Source of the DNA: NORP23 sp050302475
GTDB lineage: Bacteria; Pseudomonadota; Alphaproteobacteria; Rhodobacterales; Rhodobacteraceae
Direction: 5' to 3'
Length of the DNA stretch: 64,000 bases
Assembly (NCBI GenBank): GCA_050302475.1
Contig: JBNLBF010000009.1
Coordinates: 1 to 64,000, forward strand
Part shown: positions 1-8,244 of the stretch, piece by piece
Numbering within the stretch: the first letter of the stretch is position 1
Layout: every line of letters begins with the position of its first letter
Notes under the pieces: generated by a model
Databases searched by the model: none
What the model saw: only the letters and a program-made list of their open reading frames with translations
Told to the model about the DNA's origin: nothing
Translations under genes and position numbers: made by a program

Positions 1-1
1 G

Positions 2-121
2 CTGGAGCGTCTGAAGCATCTGCAGGACAACGGCGACAGCGATCACGCGTTCGGCTGGAAATATCTGGAACAGGCGCGGCTTTGGCGCGTCAAGAATTGC
101 ACCGGGTTGGCTGCCGAATGA
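2..121 (+). CDS. C-terminal fragment of an unidentified protein upstream of nuoG
   Basis: Only the last 39 codons are present, read from base 2 to a TGA. The tail is charged and ends in NCTGLAAE. It does not look like the end of NuoF. Its stop overlaps the next start codon as ATGA, so it probably belongs to the same transcript as the nuo genes. From established knowledge, the nuo operon of Rhodobacter capsulatus carries several unidentified frames among the nuo genes; I infer this is one of that kind. No function can be given from the fragment. Confidence 0.5.
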   Translation: MERLKHLQDNGDSDHAFGWKYLEQARLWRVKNCTGLAAE

Positions 122-255
122 TCCGCCTCGCCGTCATATCAGCCCTTGTGATGCTCAGCGCCTGTGTGGAGATGCGCCAGACGCAGGCGACCTCGGTCAA
201 TGGGCAGCAGGTGATGATGGTGGAAACGACAACAACAGTTGGGGTGGGGCTATGA
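118..255 (+). CDS. Small putative lipoprotein (45 aa) in the nuo operon
   Basis: A 45-codon frame opens with the ATG of an ATGA overlap with the preceding stop. The N-terminus MIRLAVISALVMLSAC is a short signal peptide ending in a lipobox (LSAC) with the candidate lipidated cysteine at position 16, so the mature product would be a roughly 30-residue lipoprotein. The rest is polar and threonine-rich. No homologue is recognised. The overlap and the lipobox argue for a real gene; the very short length argues against certainty. Confidence 0.45.
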   Translation: MIRLAVISALVMLSACVEMRQTQATSVNGQQVMMVETTTTVGVGL

Positions 256-347
256 TGCTAACCCTGACATTAGCGATGGTTATCGCGTTAACGAATTTGC
301 GGGTTTGCCCCCGCGCGTCTTACGTCACGAATAGTGGCAGGATTTGA
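252..347 (+). CDS. Possible 31-aa hydrophobic small ORF before nuoG
   Basis: An ATGATG start overlaps the stop of the small lipoprotein frame. A purine-rich stretch (GGGGTGGGG) lies just before it. The product would be one short hydrophobic segment followed by a basic tail. The frame ends at the TGA inside the nuoG ribosome binding site, so it could couple translation into nuoG. Length and lack of recognisable sequence make this only a candidate. Confidence 0.22.
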   Translation: MMLTLTLAMVIALTNLRVCPRASYVTNSGRI

Positions 348-354
348 GGATAAG

Positions 355-2367
355 ATGAGCGATCTGAAAAAAATCATCATTGACGATCACGAGATCGAAG
401 TTGATGGCGCCATGACCATCATTCAGGCGGCTGAGGTCGCCGGGATCGAAATCCCGCGCTTCTGTTATCACGAGCGCCTGACCATCGCCGGTAACTGCCG
501 TATGTGTCTGGTCGAGGTTGTGGGCGGTCCGCCGAAACCAGCAGCCTCCTGCGCGATGCAGGTTAAAGATTTGCGCCCGGGTCCTGAAGGGCAACCGCCG
601 GTGGTGAAAACCAAATCGCCGATGGTCAAGAAAGCCCGCGAAGGGGTTATGGAGTTCCTGCTGCTGAACCACCCGCTGGATTGCCCGATCTGCGATCAGG
701 GCGGGGAATGTGACCTTCAGGATCAGGCGATGGCTTATGGTGTCGATTTTTCCCGCTCGCGCGAGGCGAAACGGGCGGTTGAGGATCTGGACCTCGGTCC
801 GCTGGTTGCCACTACTATGACCCGCTGCATTTCCTGCACCCGCTGCGTGCGTTTCACGACTGAAGTCGCCGGTTTGGACCAGATGGGGCAGACAGGGCGC
901 GGCGAGGATGCGGAGATTACGTCTTATCTGAACCAGACACTCGGCTCGAACCTGCAGGGGAATATCATTGACCTCTGCCCGGTGGGCGCGCTGACCTCAA
1001 AACCCTATGCCTTCACCGCCCGCCCGTGGGAGCTGAAGAAAACTGAAACCATCGACGTCATGGACGCGCTGGGGTCGAACATCCGCGTTGACACGAAAGG
1101 TCGCGAAGTCATGCGTATCCTGCCGCGCAACCATGACGGCGTGAACGAGGAATGGATCAGCGACAAGACCCGGTTTATCTGGGACGGCCTGCGCCGCCAG
1201 CGTCTGGATCAGCCATATATTCGCGAAAATGGCAAACTCCGCCCGGCGAGCTGGGCTGAGGCGTTTGCCGCCGCGACCAATGCCATGCAGGGTAAAAAGG
1301 TCGCCGCGATTGCCGGTGATCTGGTTTCGACAGAAGCGATGTTTGCGCTGAAAGAGCTGATTGGCGGGGCCGGTGGCAATGTCGAATGCCGCACGGATGG
1401 AGCGTATCTGCCCATTGGGGATCGCTCCGGTTATGTCGGCACCGCGACCATCGAAGACATCGATGACGCCGAGATGATCCAGCTGATCGGCACCAACCCG
1501 CGCGACGAAGCGCCTGTACTGAATGCCCGTATCCGCAAGGCTTGGCTGAACGGGGCGACCGTCGGTCTGATTGGCGAAGCCGTTGATTTAACTTATGATT
1601 ATATCCATGTCGGCACGGATCGCGCCGCCTTGCAGGACCTGGTCGACAAGCAGATCGGCGCGGCGAAAGACAAGAAAACCATCGTCATCGTCGGGCAGGG
1701 TGCTTTGCAAGGCCCGGATGGTGAAGCCGTTCTGGAAGCCGTGAAGAAATTCACCGAAAACACAAACTCCAAACTGCTGGTGCTTCACACCGCTGCTGCC
1801 CGTGTTGGTGGCATGGATATTGGTTTCGCAACCGAAGGCGGGATGATCACGGCGCTGGATGGGGCGGAGGTGATCTATAACCTTGGCGCAGATGAAATCG
1901 ACATCGCTGCCGGGCCACTCGTGATCTATCAGGGCAGCCATGGGGATCGCGGCGCGCATCGTGCCGACATCATCCTCCCGGGCGCTGCTTACACCGAAGA
2001 ATCCGGTGTATTCGTGAATACCGAAGGCCGTCCGCAAATGGCGCTGCGCGCGGGATTCCCGCCGGGTGACGCGCGTGAAAACTGGGCAATTATTCGGGCC
2101 TTGTCGGCGGAACTGGGCGCGACCCTACCGTTTGACAGCCTTGATCAGCTGCGCGCCGCGATGTTTGCCGCGCACCCGCATCTGGCCGCGATTGACAGCG
2201 TGCCGGAAAACGACTGGAAAGCCGCGCAGCCCAAGAAACTCGGCACGGGCGAATTCAAAAACGCGATTTCGGACTTTTACCTGTCCAATCCTATTGCACG
2301 TGCCAGCCAGGTTATGGCAGAGCGGGCGCGGATGGAATCCGAGACCCAACCGATAGCGGCGGAGTAA
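355..2367 (+). CDS. nuoG: NADH-quinone oxidoreductase subunit G
   Basis: Large iron-sulfur subunit of the peripheral arm of respiratory complex I; it passes electrons from NADH along a chain of clusters. The 670-residue product shows the N-terminal 2Fe-2S ferredoxin domain (Cys37, Cys48, Cys51, Cys66), the His-Cys3 4Fe-4S site (His106, Cys110, Cys113, Cys119) and a second 4Fe-4S site (Cys158, Cys161, Cys164, Cys208), followed by a molybdopterin-oxidoreductase-like domain. I chose the ATG at 355 because GAGGA lies 5 nt upstream and the protein then begins MSDLKK; an in-frame GTG at 334 would add seven residues without a better binding site. nuoH follows after 3 nt. Confidence 0.97.
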   Translation: MSDLKKIIIDDHEIEVDGAMTIIQAAEVAGIEIPRFCYHERLTIAGNCRMCLVEVVGGPPKPAASCAMQVKDLRPGPEGQPPVVKTKSPMVKKAREGVMEFLLLNHPLDCPICDQGGECDLQDQAMAYGVDFSRSREAKRAVEDLDLGPLVATTMTRCISCTRCVRFTTEVAGLDQMGQTGRGEDAEITSYLNQTLGSNLQGNIIDLCPVGALTSKPYAFTARPWELKKTETIDVMDALGSNIRVDTKGREVMRILPRNHDGVNEEWISDKTRFIWDGLRRQRLDQPYIRENGKLRPASWAEAFAAATNAMQGKKVAAIAGDLVSTEAMFALKELIGGAGGNVECRTDGAYLPIGDRSGYVGTATIEDIDDAEMIQLIGTNPRDEAPVLNARIRKAWLNGATVGLIGEAVDLTYDYIHVGTDRAALQDLVDKQIGAAKDKKTIVIVGQGALQGPDGEAVLEAVKKFTENTNSKLLVLHTAAARVGGMDIGFATEGGMITALDGAEVIYNLGADEIDIAAGPLVIYQGSHGDRGAHRADIILPGAAYTEESGVFVNTEGRPQMALRAGFPPGDARENWAIIRALSAELGATLPFDSLDQLRAAMFAAHPHLAAIDSVPENDWKAAQPKKLGTGEFKNAISDFYLSNPIARASQVMAERARMESETQPIAAE

Positions 2368-2370
2368 GAT

Positions 2371-3411
2371 ATGCAGTTCATGACCGACATATTCGGCGTC
2401 TATTTCGGGACCTTCCTGTTCATCCTTGGACAGTGCCTGCTGCTACTGGTGCTGATCCTCGTCGCGCTGGCGTTTTTGATGTATGCGGACCGGAAAATCT
2501 GGGCAGCTGTGCAGATGCGTAAAGGCCCGAATATGGTTGGTGCGTTCGGATTGCTGCAGTCTTTCGCCGATTTTATCAAATATATCGTCAAGGAAATCGT
2601 GATCCCCGCTGGATCGGACAAGGTGATCTTCTTCCTCGCCCCGATGATTTCGTTCGTGTTGGCCTGTATCGTCTGGGTCGTTATGCCCTTTAACGAGGGC
2701 TGGGCGATTTCCGACATCAATGTTGGCATTCTCTATATTTTCGCCATTTCCTCGCTGGAGGTTTACGGCGTGATCATGGGGGGCTGGGCCTCAAATTCGA
2801 AATATGCGTTCCTTGGCTCGCTGCGCTCTGCCGCGCAGATGATTTCTTACGAGGTTTCCATCGGTCTTATCATCGTCGGTGTTCTGATCTCCACCGGATC
2901 GCTGAATCTGACCGCTATCGTCATGGCGCAGGACGGCAATTACGGCGCGCTTAGCTGGTACTGGCTGCCGCATCTGCCGATGGTGGTGTTATTCTTTGTC
3001 TCGGCACTGGCCGAAACCAACCGCCCGCCGTTTGACTTGCCCGAGGCGGAATCCGAATTGGTGGCTGGCTATCAGGTGGAATATTCCTCCACGCCGTTCC
3101 TGCTGTTCATGATCGGCGAGCTGATGGCCGTTGTCTTTATGTGCGCTCTGATCACTGTGCTGTTCTTCGGCGGTTGGCTGTCGCCAATCCCGGGCCTGCC
3201 GGACGGTGTTCTGTGGATGGTTGCCAAAATTCTGTTCTTCTTCTTCCTGTTCGCCATGGTCAAAGCCATCGTGCCGCGCTTCCGCTATGACCAACTGATG
3301 CGCCTTGGCTGGAAAGTCTTCCTGCCGATGAGCCTTGGCTGGGTCGTGCTGGTTGCCGCCTTCGCGCAATATGGTGTCCCGGGTTACGCCCGTTGGGCAG
3401 TGGGGGGCTGA
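2371..3411 (+). CDS. nuoH: NADH-quinone oxidoreductase subunit H
   Basis: Membrane subunit of complex I at the junction of the peripheral and membrane arms, forming much of the quinone-access chamber. The 346-residue product is strongly hydrophobic with about eight membrane segments. It carries the conserved loop AETNRPPFDLPEAESELVAG around residues 215-234, whose acidic residues are typical of the family. Usual family length. The start follows GGAG at the end of nuoG. A second ATG three codons in is an alternative start. Confidence 0.97.
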   Translation: MQFMTDIFGVYFGTFLFILGQCLLLLVLILVALAFLMYADRKIWAAVQMRKGPNMVGAFGLLQSFADFIKYIVKEIVIPAGSDKVIFFLAPMISFVLACIVWVVMPFNEGWAISDINVGILYIFAISSLEVYGVIMGGWASNSKYAFLGSLRSAAQMISYEVSIGLIIVGVLISTGSLNLTAIVMAQDGNYGALSWYWLPHLPMVVLFFVSALAETNRPPFDLPEAESELVAGYQVEYSSTPFLLFMIGELMAVVFMCALITVLFFGGWLSPIPGLPDGVLWMVAKILFFFFLFAMVKAIVPRFRYDQLMRLGWKVFLPMSLGWVVLVAAFAQYGVPGYARWAVGG

Positions 3412-3413
3412 TT

Positions 3414-3851
3414 TTGACGCGCACACTCGACAGAATTCTGAGAGCGACGCAGAAGCGTCTGGGGCCGCTGAAAAGCGAAACCCAAGCGGCTGTCGTTGGG
3501 TTCGCCACCGGTGGACCAATCGGGATCGTGGAAGCACGCGACAAATTGTATTTCGTGACCAGCGAATTGTCCGAGACCGAAGGCGCGGTCAGAAGCAAAG
3601 AAGGTTTGCGCTACGAATTGGCGCTGAAAGCTGCCACCAGCCCAAGCTATGCGCAGCAGGCGCTGACCTTCTTGGCGCGGCATTTCATGAATGTGCCAAT
3701 TGGTGCGGGCGAAATGATATCGCTCGGTAAAATTGACGATAAACCTGCGATTAAAGCTGACATTTCGCTGATCAAAGTGTGGGCCAGAAACTGTGGGTGC
3801 TACGTTATCACACCCCGTAGACCGGAACTGATCGTGGAGGCTTCGGCATAA
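3414..3851 (+). CDS. Unidentified frame between nuoH and nuoI, weakly suppressor-of-fused-like
   Basis: Encodes 145 residues from a TTG at 3414, which sits 6 nt after a GGGGGG run at the end of nuoH; an in-frame TTG at 3393 is possible but would overlap nuoH. There is no signal peptide or membrane segment. The central part (YFVTSELSE, then RYELALKA, then a helix ending in LARHFMNV and a glycine-rich turn) resembles the layout of bacterial suppressor-of-fused (SUFU) domain proteins. This is a by-eye judgement. It sits within the nuo operon and would be co-expressed with complex I, but nothing shows a role in it. Confidence 0.65.
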   Translation: MTRTLDRILRATQKRLGPLKSETQAAVVGFATGGPIGIVEARDKLYFVTSELSETEGAVRSKEGLRYELALKAATSPSYAQQALTFLARHFMNVPIGAGEMISLGKIDDKPAIKADISLIKVWARNCGCYVITPRRPELIVEASA

Positions 3852-3852
3852 G

Positions 3853-4290
3853 ATGCACCGTTTCTCCGGCATATTAGCGATGACCGCACTGGCCGCACCG
3901 GCTTTGGCCGAGGATATTGATCCGGCCTTTCCGGTCCCGACCGGCTGCATCGACCATGCAGTTGGCAGCGCCGACTGCCCGTTGGAGGCTGTGATTGACG
4001 GGATTGAATACATTTCTCCGGGCTATTTCAATCCGTTCCGCGCGGCGAAGATGGAATCGTTTTACATGCAATATGCGACAAACTCGATGCTGCCTGCGCT
4101 TGAACAGGTCCGCGATGGCGATGCCTGTGCTGGCATCGAAGCATCTTATTTTTATGGCGAGACGAGCTTCATCTTCCTACCGCCAGTTGACGACGCCCCC
4201 GAAGAGGTTCGGGATGATTTCCGCGACTGGAGCGCGGTTATCGATAACATCGTCTCATTTCTAGACACTTCGACCGGAGGAGCCTGCTAA
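3853..4290 (+). CDS. Unidentified exported protein in the nuo operon
   Basis: The 145-residue product begins with a signal peptide (MHRFSGILAMTALAAPALAED, probable cleavage after ALA), so it is predicted periplasmic. Mature residues include four cysteines (near 32, 42, 92 and at the C-terminus), which could form disulfides. I do not recognise the family. Its stop overlaps the nuoI start (TAATG), pointing to co-translation with nuoI. Related small exported proteins are common within Rhodobacteraceae nuo operons, but their role is not known to me. Confidence 0.7.
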   Translation: MHRFSGILAMTALAAPALAEDIDPAFPVPTGCIDHAVGSADCPLEAVIDGIEYISPGYFNPFRAAKMESFYMQYATNSMLPALEQVRDGDACAGIEASYFYGETSFIFLPPVDDAPEEVRDDFRDWSAVIDNIVSFLDTSTGGAC

Positions 4291-4784
4291 TGGCCGCTAT
4301 CGATTGGAACCGTGCTGTTGGATATTTCCTGCTGAAGGATTTCCTTGGTGGCTTCCGCCTCGGCATGAAGTACTTCTTCCGCCCCAAGGCGACGGTAAAC
4401 TACCCGCACGAAAAGGGCTCGCTTAGCCCGCGCTTCCGCGGAGAACACGCGCTGCGCCGTTATCCGAACGGCGAAGAACGCTGCATCGCCTGCAAACTGT
4501 GTGAGGCGATCTGCCCGGCCCAAGCCATCACCATCGACGCCGAACCGCGCGAGGATGGTTCCCGCCGCACAACCCGTTATGACATCGACATGACCAAATG
4601 CATCTATTGCGGTTTCTGTCAGGAAGCTTGTCCGGTGGATGCGATTGTCGAAGGACCGAACTTTGAATATGCGACCGAAACCCGCGAAGAGCTGTTTTAC
4701 GACAAGGAAAAACTCCTGGCTAATGGCGAGCGTTGGGAAGCGGAAATCGCACGGAATATTGAACTCGACGCGCCTTACCGCTAA
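4290..4784 (+). CDS. nuoI: NADH-quinone oxidoreductase subunit I
   Basis: Complex I subunit carrying the two 4Fe-4S clusters (N6a and N6b) that feed electrons towards the last cluster in NuoB. The 164-residue product has two ferredoxin motifs with cysteines at 65, 68, 71 and 75, and at 104, 107, 110 and 114. The N-terminal amphipathic region (LGMKYFFRPKATVNYP) is typical of the alphaproteobacterial and mitochondrial form. The start codon shares a base with the upstream stop and follows CGGAGG. Confidence 0.97.
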   Translation: MAAIDWNRAVGYFLLKDFLGGFRLGMKYFFRPKATVNYPHEKGSLSPRFRGEHALRRYPNGEERCIACKLCEAICPAQAITIDAEPREDGSRRTTRYDIDMTKCIYCGFCQEACPVDAIVEGPNFEYATETREELFYDKEKLLANGERWEAEIARNIELDAPYR

Positions 4785-4827
4785 GGCGTAACCGCCGCGC
4801 AAGCGGCAGACTAAGAAGGGACAGAAA

Positions 4828-5442
4828 ATGGTCATAACGACCCTTGCTTTCTACCTGTTCGCGCTGACCGCGGTGGCGGCGGCGATCCTTGTGATCGTGT
4901 CGCGCAACCCGGTTCATTCGGTGCTATGGCTGATCCTCACATTCTTTATGTCGGCGGGGCTGTTTGTGCTGATGGGGGCGGAATTCCTCGCCATGCTATT
5001 GATGATTGTTTATGTCGGCGCCGTGGCGGTGTTGTTCCTGTTCGTCGTGATGATGCTGGACGTGGATTTCGCCACCTTGCGCGGCGGGATCGCGCAATAT
5101 CTGCCGCTGGGCCTGCTGATCGGGCTGATCCTGATCATGGAGCTGGGGCTGGTCTTTGGTCACTGGATATTCTCGGAAAACGCCCCGGACCTGCGGGCCG
5201 CCGTAACACCGATCCAGACCGATGTCGAAAATACGGCTGCGCTGGGGCAGCTGATTTATACGGACTATATCTACCTGTTCCAGGCCGCCGGACTGATCCT
5301 GTTTGTTGCCATGATCGGGGCCATCGTATTGACCATGCGCCACCGTCCGAATGTGAAACGCCAGAACATCCTCGACCAGATCTACCGCGATCCGGGCGAG
5401 GCCGTTGAGATGAAAGATGTTAAACCGGGGCAGGGGATATGA
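4828..5442 (+). CDS. nuoJ: NADH-quinone oxidoreductase subunit J
   Basis: Membrane-arm subunit of complex I, equivalent to ND6. The 204-residue product has five hydrophobic segments and the conserved third helix with YVGAVAVLFLFVVMMLD. AAGGGACAG lies upstream of the ATG after a 43-nt gap from nuoI. The stop overlaps the next start (ATGA), but the next gene is not nuoK: an unrelated frame lies between them. Confidence 0.96.
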   Translation: MVITTLAFYLFALTAVAAAILVIVSRNPVHSVLWLILTFFMSAGLFVLMGAEFLAMLLMIVYVGAVAVLFLFVVMMLDVDFATLRGGIAQYLPLGLLIGLILIMELGLVFGHWIFSENAPDLRAAVTPIQTDVENTAALGQLIYTDYIYLFQAAGLILFVAMIGAIVLTMRHRPNVKRQNILDQIYRDPGEAVEMKDVKPGQGI

Positions 5443-5978
5443 GGGCAGTTCTGCTCATAATCGCTTCTTTCATGTTGTCACTCGGTACTGCCGGGACGGC
5501 GAACGCTTGTAGCCCGGTTTTCAAGGCTTGGTGGCAAAACAAGTCTGCAAGTCCCAATCCTGATTGTTCGTTCGATGGTGGCGGACGACATGACTGGACA
5601 AGTGGAGAGGCTACACGAGACCTAGGGGATGGCCGTGTACTACAGATTATACATGATCTTCATAGCCCGGAACAGGCAATCATCACTGATTGTTCCGCTT
5701 CCTTACAAATAGTGGTCACCAACCCCGAAGGAAGGGAATCAAGTTGCGGTTTCTGGAGCAATATTGATGAACATATTTCGCCCAGAGGTGATTTGGATCT
5801 AACGCGGGGCGAGAGCCTAAAAGAACTTGCAATATACGTTGAGGGAGAAGGGTTCACACTCGCTTCTTTTCAATGGGTTGTCGGTAATGTCGGTGATGAA
5901 TTGCGCCCTCGCGATATTCCCGATTTCTACTGTGGATGCAGACTTCACTACCCAGATTCTCCTGGAGCTAACCAATGA
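5439..5978 (+). CDS. Unidentified secreted protein inserted between nuoJ and nuoK
   Basis: Encodes 179 residues with a signal peptide (MRAVLLIIASFMLSLGTAGTANA) and a cysteine-containing mature part that starts CSPVFKAWW and ends near a CGC motif. No family is recognised. The gene overlaps nuoJ by ATGA and nuoK by ATGA, so it sits exactly at the junction where nuoJ and nuoK normally meet. Its base composition looks more AT-rich and its codon choice less biased than its nuo neighbours, which suggests later arrival. It is expected to be translated with the operon and exported to the periplasm. Confidence 0.75.
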   Translation: MRAVLLIIASFMLSLGTAGTANACSPVFKAWWQNKSASPNPDCSFDGGGRHDWTSGEATRDLGDGRVLQIIHDLHSPEQAIITDCSASLQIVVTNPEGRESSCGFWSNIDEHISPRGDLDLTRGESLKELAIYVEGEGFTLASFQWVVGNVGDELRPRDIPDFYCGCRLHYPDSPGANQ

Positions 5979-6280
5979 TCGGCCTTGAACATTACCTAAC
6001 CGTCGCCGCCATCCTGTTTGTGATCGGGATTTTCGGGATATTCCTGAACCGCAAAAACGTCATCGTCATCCTGATGTCGATCGAGTTGATGCTGCTGGCG
6101 GTGAATATCAACTTCGTCGCGTTCTCGGCGCATCTGGGGGATATGGTGGGGCAGGTCTTTACCCTGTTCATCCTGACCGTTGCTGCAGCCGAGGCGGCGA
6201 TTGGTCTGGCCATCCTTGTGATTTTCTACCGTAACCGTGGCGCGATTGATGTCGAAGATGTCAGCGTGATGAAGGGATAA
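5975..6280 (+). CDS. nuoK: NADH-quinone oxidoreductase subunit K
   Basis: Small membrane-arm subunit of complex I, equivalent to ND4L. The 101-residue product has three membrane helices, with the conserved glutamates in the second and third (IELMLLAVNINFVAFS and AAAEAAIGLAI) that take part in proton translocation. Length matches the family. The ATG overlaps the stop of the inserted upstream frame; nuoL starts 4 nt downstream. Confidence 0.97.
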   Translation: MIGLEHYLTVAAILFVIGIFGIFLNRKNVIVILMSIELMLLAVNINFVAFSAHLGDMVGQVFTLFILTVAAAEAAIGLAILVIFYRNRGAIDVEDVSVMKG

Positions 6281-6284
6281 GTTT

Positions 6285-8243
6285 ATGGCGACCATCATCC
6301 TCTTTGCCCCGCTGATCGGCGCGATCATTGCTGGCTTCTTCTGGCGGCTGATTGGCGAGAAAGCCGCGCAGGTCGTGACCACCTCGCTGCTGTTCGTGGC
6401 CTGTGGTCTGTCGTGGGTCCTGTTCTTTGGCGATTACGAAACGACCGAAATCATTCCGATCCTTCAGTGGGTGGAAAGCGGAAGCCTGTCAGTTGACTGG
6501 GCGATCCGTCTGGACCGTCTGACAGCGATCATGCTGATCGTGGTGACCACTGTGTCGAGCCTCGTTCACCTGTACAGCTTTGGCTACATGGATCACGACC
6601 CGCAGTGGAAAGAGGGTGAGAGTTACAAGCCTCGCTTCTTTGCCTACCTGTCCTTTTTTACCTTTGCCATGTTGATGCTGGTGACCTCTGACAACCTGTT
6701 GCAGATGTTCTTTGGCTGGGAAGGGGTTGGTGTCGCATCCTACCTGCTGATCGGTTTCTACTATCGCAAACCATCGGCCAATGCGGCGGCGATCAAAGCG
6801 TTTGTTGTGAACCGCGTCGGTGATTTCGGCTTTGCGCTGGGGATATTCGGGATTTTCATGCTGACAGACAGCATCAATTTCGCCGACATCTTCACAGAAG
6901 GCCATCATTTGGCGGAAACAACGTTCAGCTTCCTAGGAATGGAAGTTGTAGCAATCGAAGCCATTACCTTGCTGCTGTTCATTGGTGCGATGGGTAAATC
7001 GGCGCAGCTGTTCCTGCACACATGGTTGCCTGACGCGATGGAAGGCCCGACTCCGGTGTCCGCGCTGATCCACGCCGCGACCATGGTGACCGCGGGGGTT
7101 TTCCTCGTCTGTCGTATGTCGCCGTTGTTTGAATATGCGCCGGGCACGCTGCAATTCGTAACCATCATCGGGGCCTGTACGGCGTTTGTCGCGGCGACCA
7201 TCGGGCTGGTGCAGAATGACATCAAGCGCGTCATCGCCTATTCGACGATGTCGCAGCTGGGCTATATGTTCGTGGCTGCCGGAGTGGGTGTTTACTCCGT
7301 TGCGATGTTCCACCTGTTCACTCACGCGTTCTTCAAGGCGATGCTGTTCCTTGGCGCGGGTTCCGTGATCCATGCGATGCACCACGAACAGGACATGCGG
7401 AACTATGGCGGTTTGCGCAAAAAGATTCCCTATACTTTCTGGGCGATGATGATTGGCACGCTGGCGATCACCGGTGTCGGCATCCCGCTGACGCATATCG
7501 GGTTTGCCGGGTTCCTGTCCAAAGACGCCATCATCGAGAGCGCTTTTGTCGGCAACAGCTTCGCCTTCTGGGCGCTGGTTATCGCCGCCTGTTTTACCAG
7601 CTTCTACAGCTGGCGGCTGATGTTCCTGACCTTCTTTGGTCCCGAAAAGGGCGATCACCACACGCATGAACATGCGCATGAAAGCCCGATGGTCATGATC
7701 ATCCCGCTGGCGGTTCTGGCGCTCGGCGCGATATTCGCCGGGATGATCTGGTACGAGGATTTCTTCGGCCACCATGTCGAAGAATGGTTTGGCCCTGCGA
7801 TATATACCAACCACGAAACCAACCATACGCTGCATGACGCGCATGAGGTTGCGAACTGGGTCAAGGTCTCTCCGTTTGTCGCCATGCTGATCGGTTTTGC
7901 GGTTGCCTACTGGTTCTACATTGTGAACCCCGAGCGGCCGAAACAGATGGCCGATCGCAACCCGGGCCTCTACCAGTTCCTGTTGAACAAATGGTATTTT
8001 GACGAGATTTACGATTTCATCTTCGTCCGTCCGGCACACCGCATTGCCCGCTTCCTGTGGAAAGGTGTTGATGGCAAGACCATCGACGGGGCAATCAACG
8101 GCGTTGCCATGGGGATCATCCCGCGCCTGACGCGGTTTGCGGGTAAGCTGCAATCCGGCTTCCTGTTCCATTATGCTTTCGCGATGATCCTGGGGGTTGT
8201 TGCCATCATTACCTGGTTCGCCATCACCGGAGGGGCGCACTAA
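6285..8243 (+). CDS. nuoL: NADH-quinone oxidoreductase subunit L
   Basis: Distal antiporter-like proton-pumping subunit of complex I, equivalent to ND5. The 652-residue product has the proton-antiporter N domain (FFGWEGVGVASYLLIGF near residue 145) and the core with HTWLPDAMEGPTPVSALIHA. A histidine-rich loop follows, then the C-terminal lateral-helix region of the family. The ATG follows AAGGGATAAGTTT from the nuoK end. nuoM starts 2 nt after the stop. Confidence 0.97.
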   Translation: MATIILFAPLIGAIIAGFFWRLIGEKAAQVVTTSLLFVACGLSWVLFFGDYETTEIIPILQWVESGSLSVDWAIRLDRLTAIMLIVVTTVSSLVHLYSFGYMDHDPQWKEGESYKPRFFAYLSFFTFAMLMLVTSDNLLQMFFGWEGVGVASYLLIGFYYRKPSANAAAIKAFVVNRVGDFGFALGIFGIFMLTDSINFADIFTEGHHLAETTFSFLGMEVVAIEAITLLLFIGAMGKSAQLFLHTWLPDAMEGPTPVSALIHAATMVTAGVFLVCRMSPLFEYAPGTLQFVTIIGACTAFVAATIGLVQNDIKRVIAYSTMSQLGYMFVAAGVGVYSVAMFHLFTHAFFKAMLFLGAGSVIHAMHHEQDMRNYGGLRKKIPYTFWAMMIGTLAITGVGIPLTHIGFAGFLSKDAIIESAFVGNSFAFWALVIAACFTSFYSWRLMFLTFFGPEKGDHHTHEHAHESPMVMIIPLAVLALGAIFAGMIWYEDFFGHHVEEWFGPAIYTNHETNHTLHDAHEVANWVKVSPFVAMLIGFAVAYWFYIVNPERPKQMADRNPGLYQFLLNKWYFDEIYDFIFVRPAHRIARFLWKGVDGKTIDGAINGVAMGIIPRLTRFAGKLQSGFLFHYAFAMILGVVAIITWFAITGGAH

Positions 8244-8244
8244 T

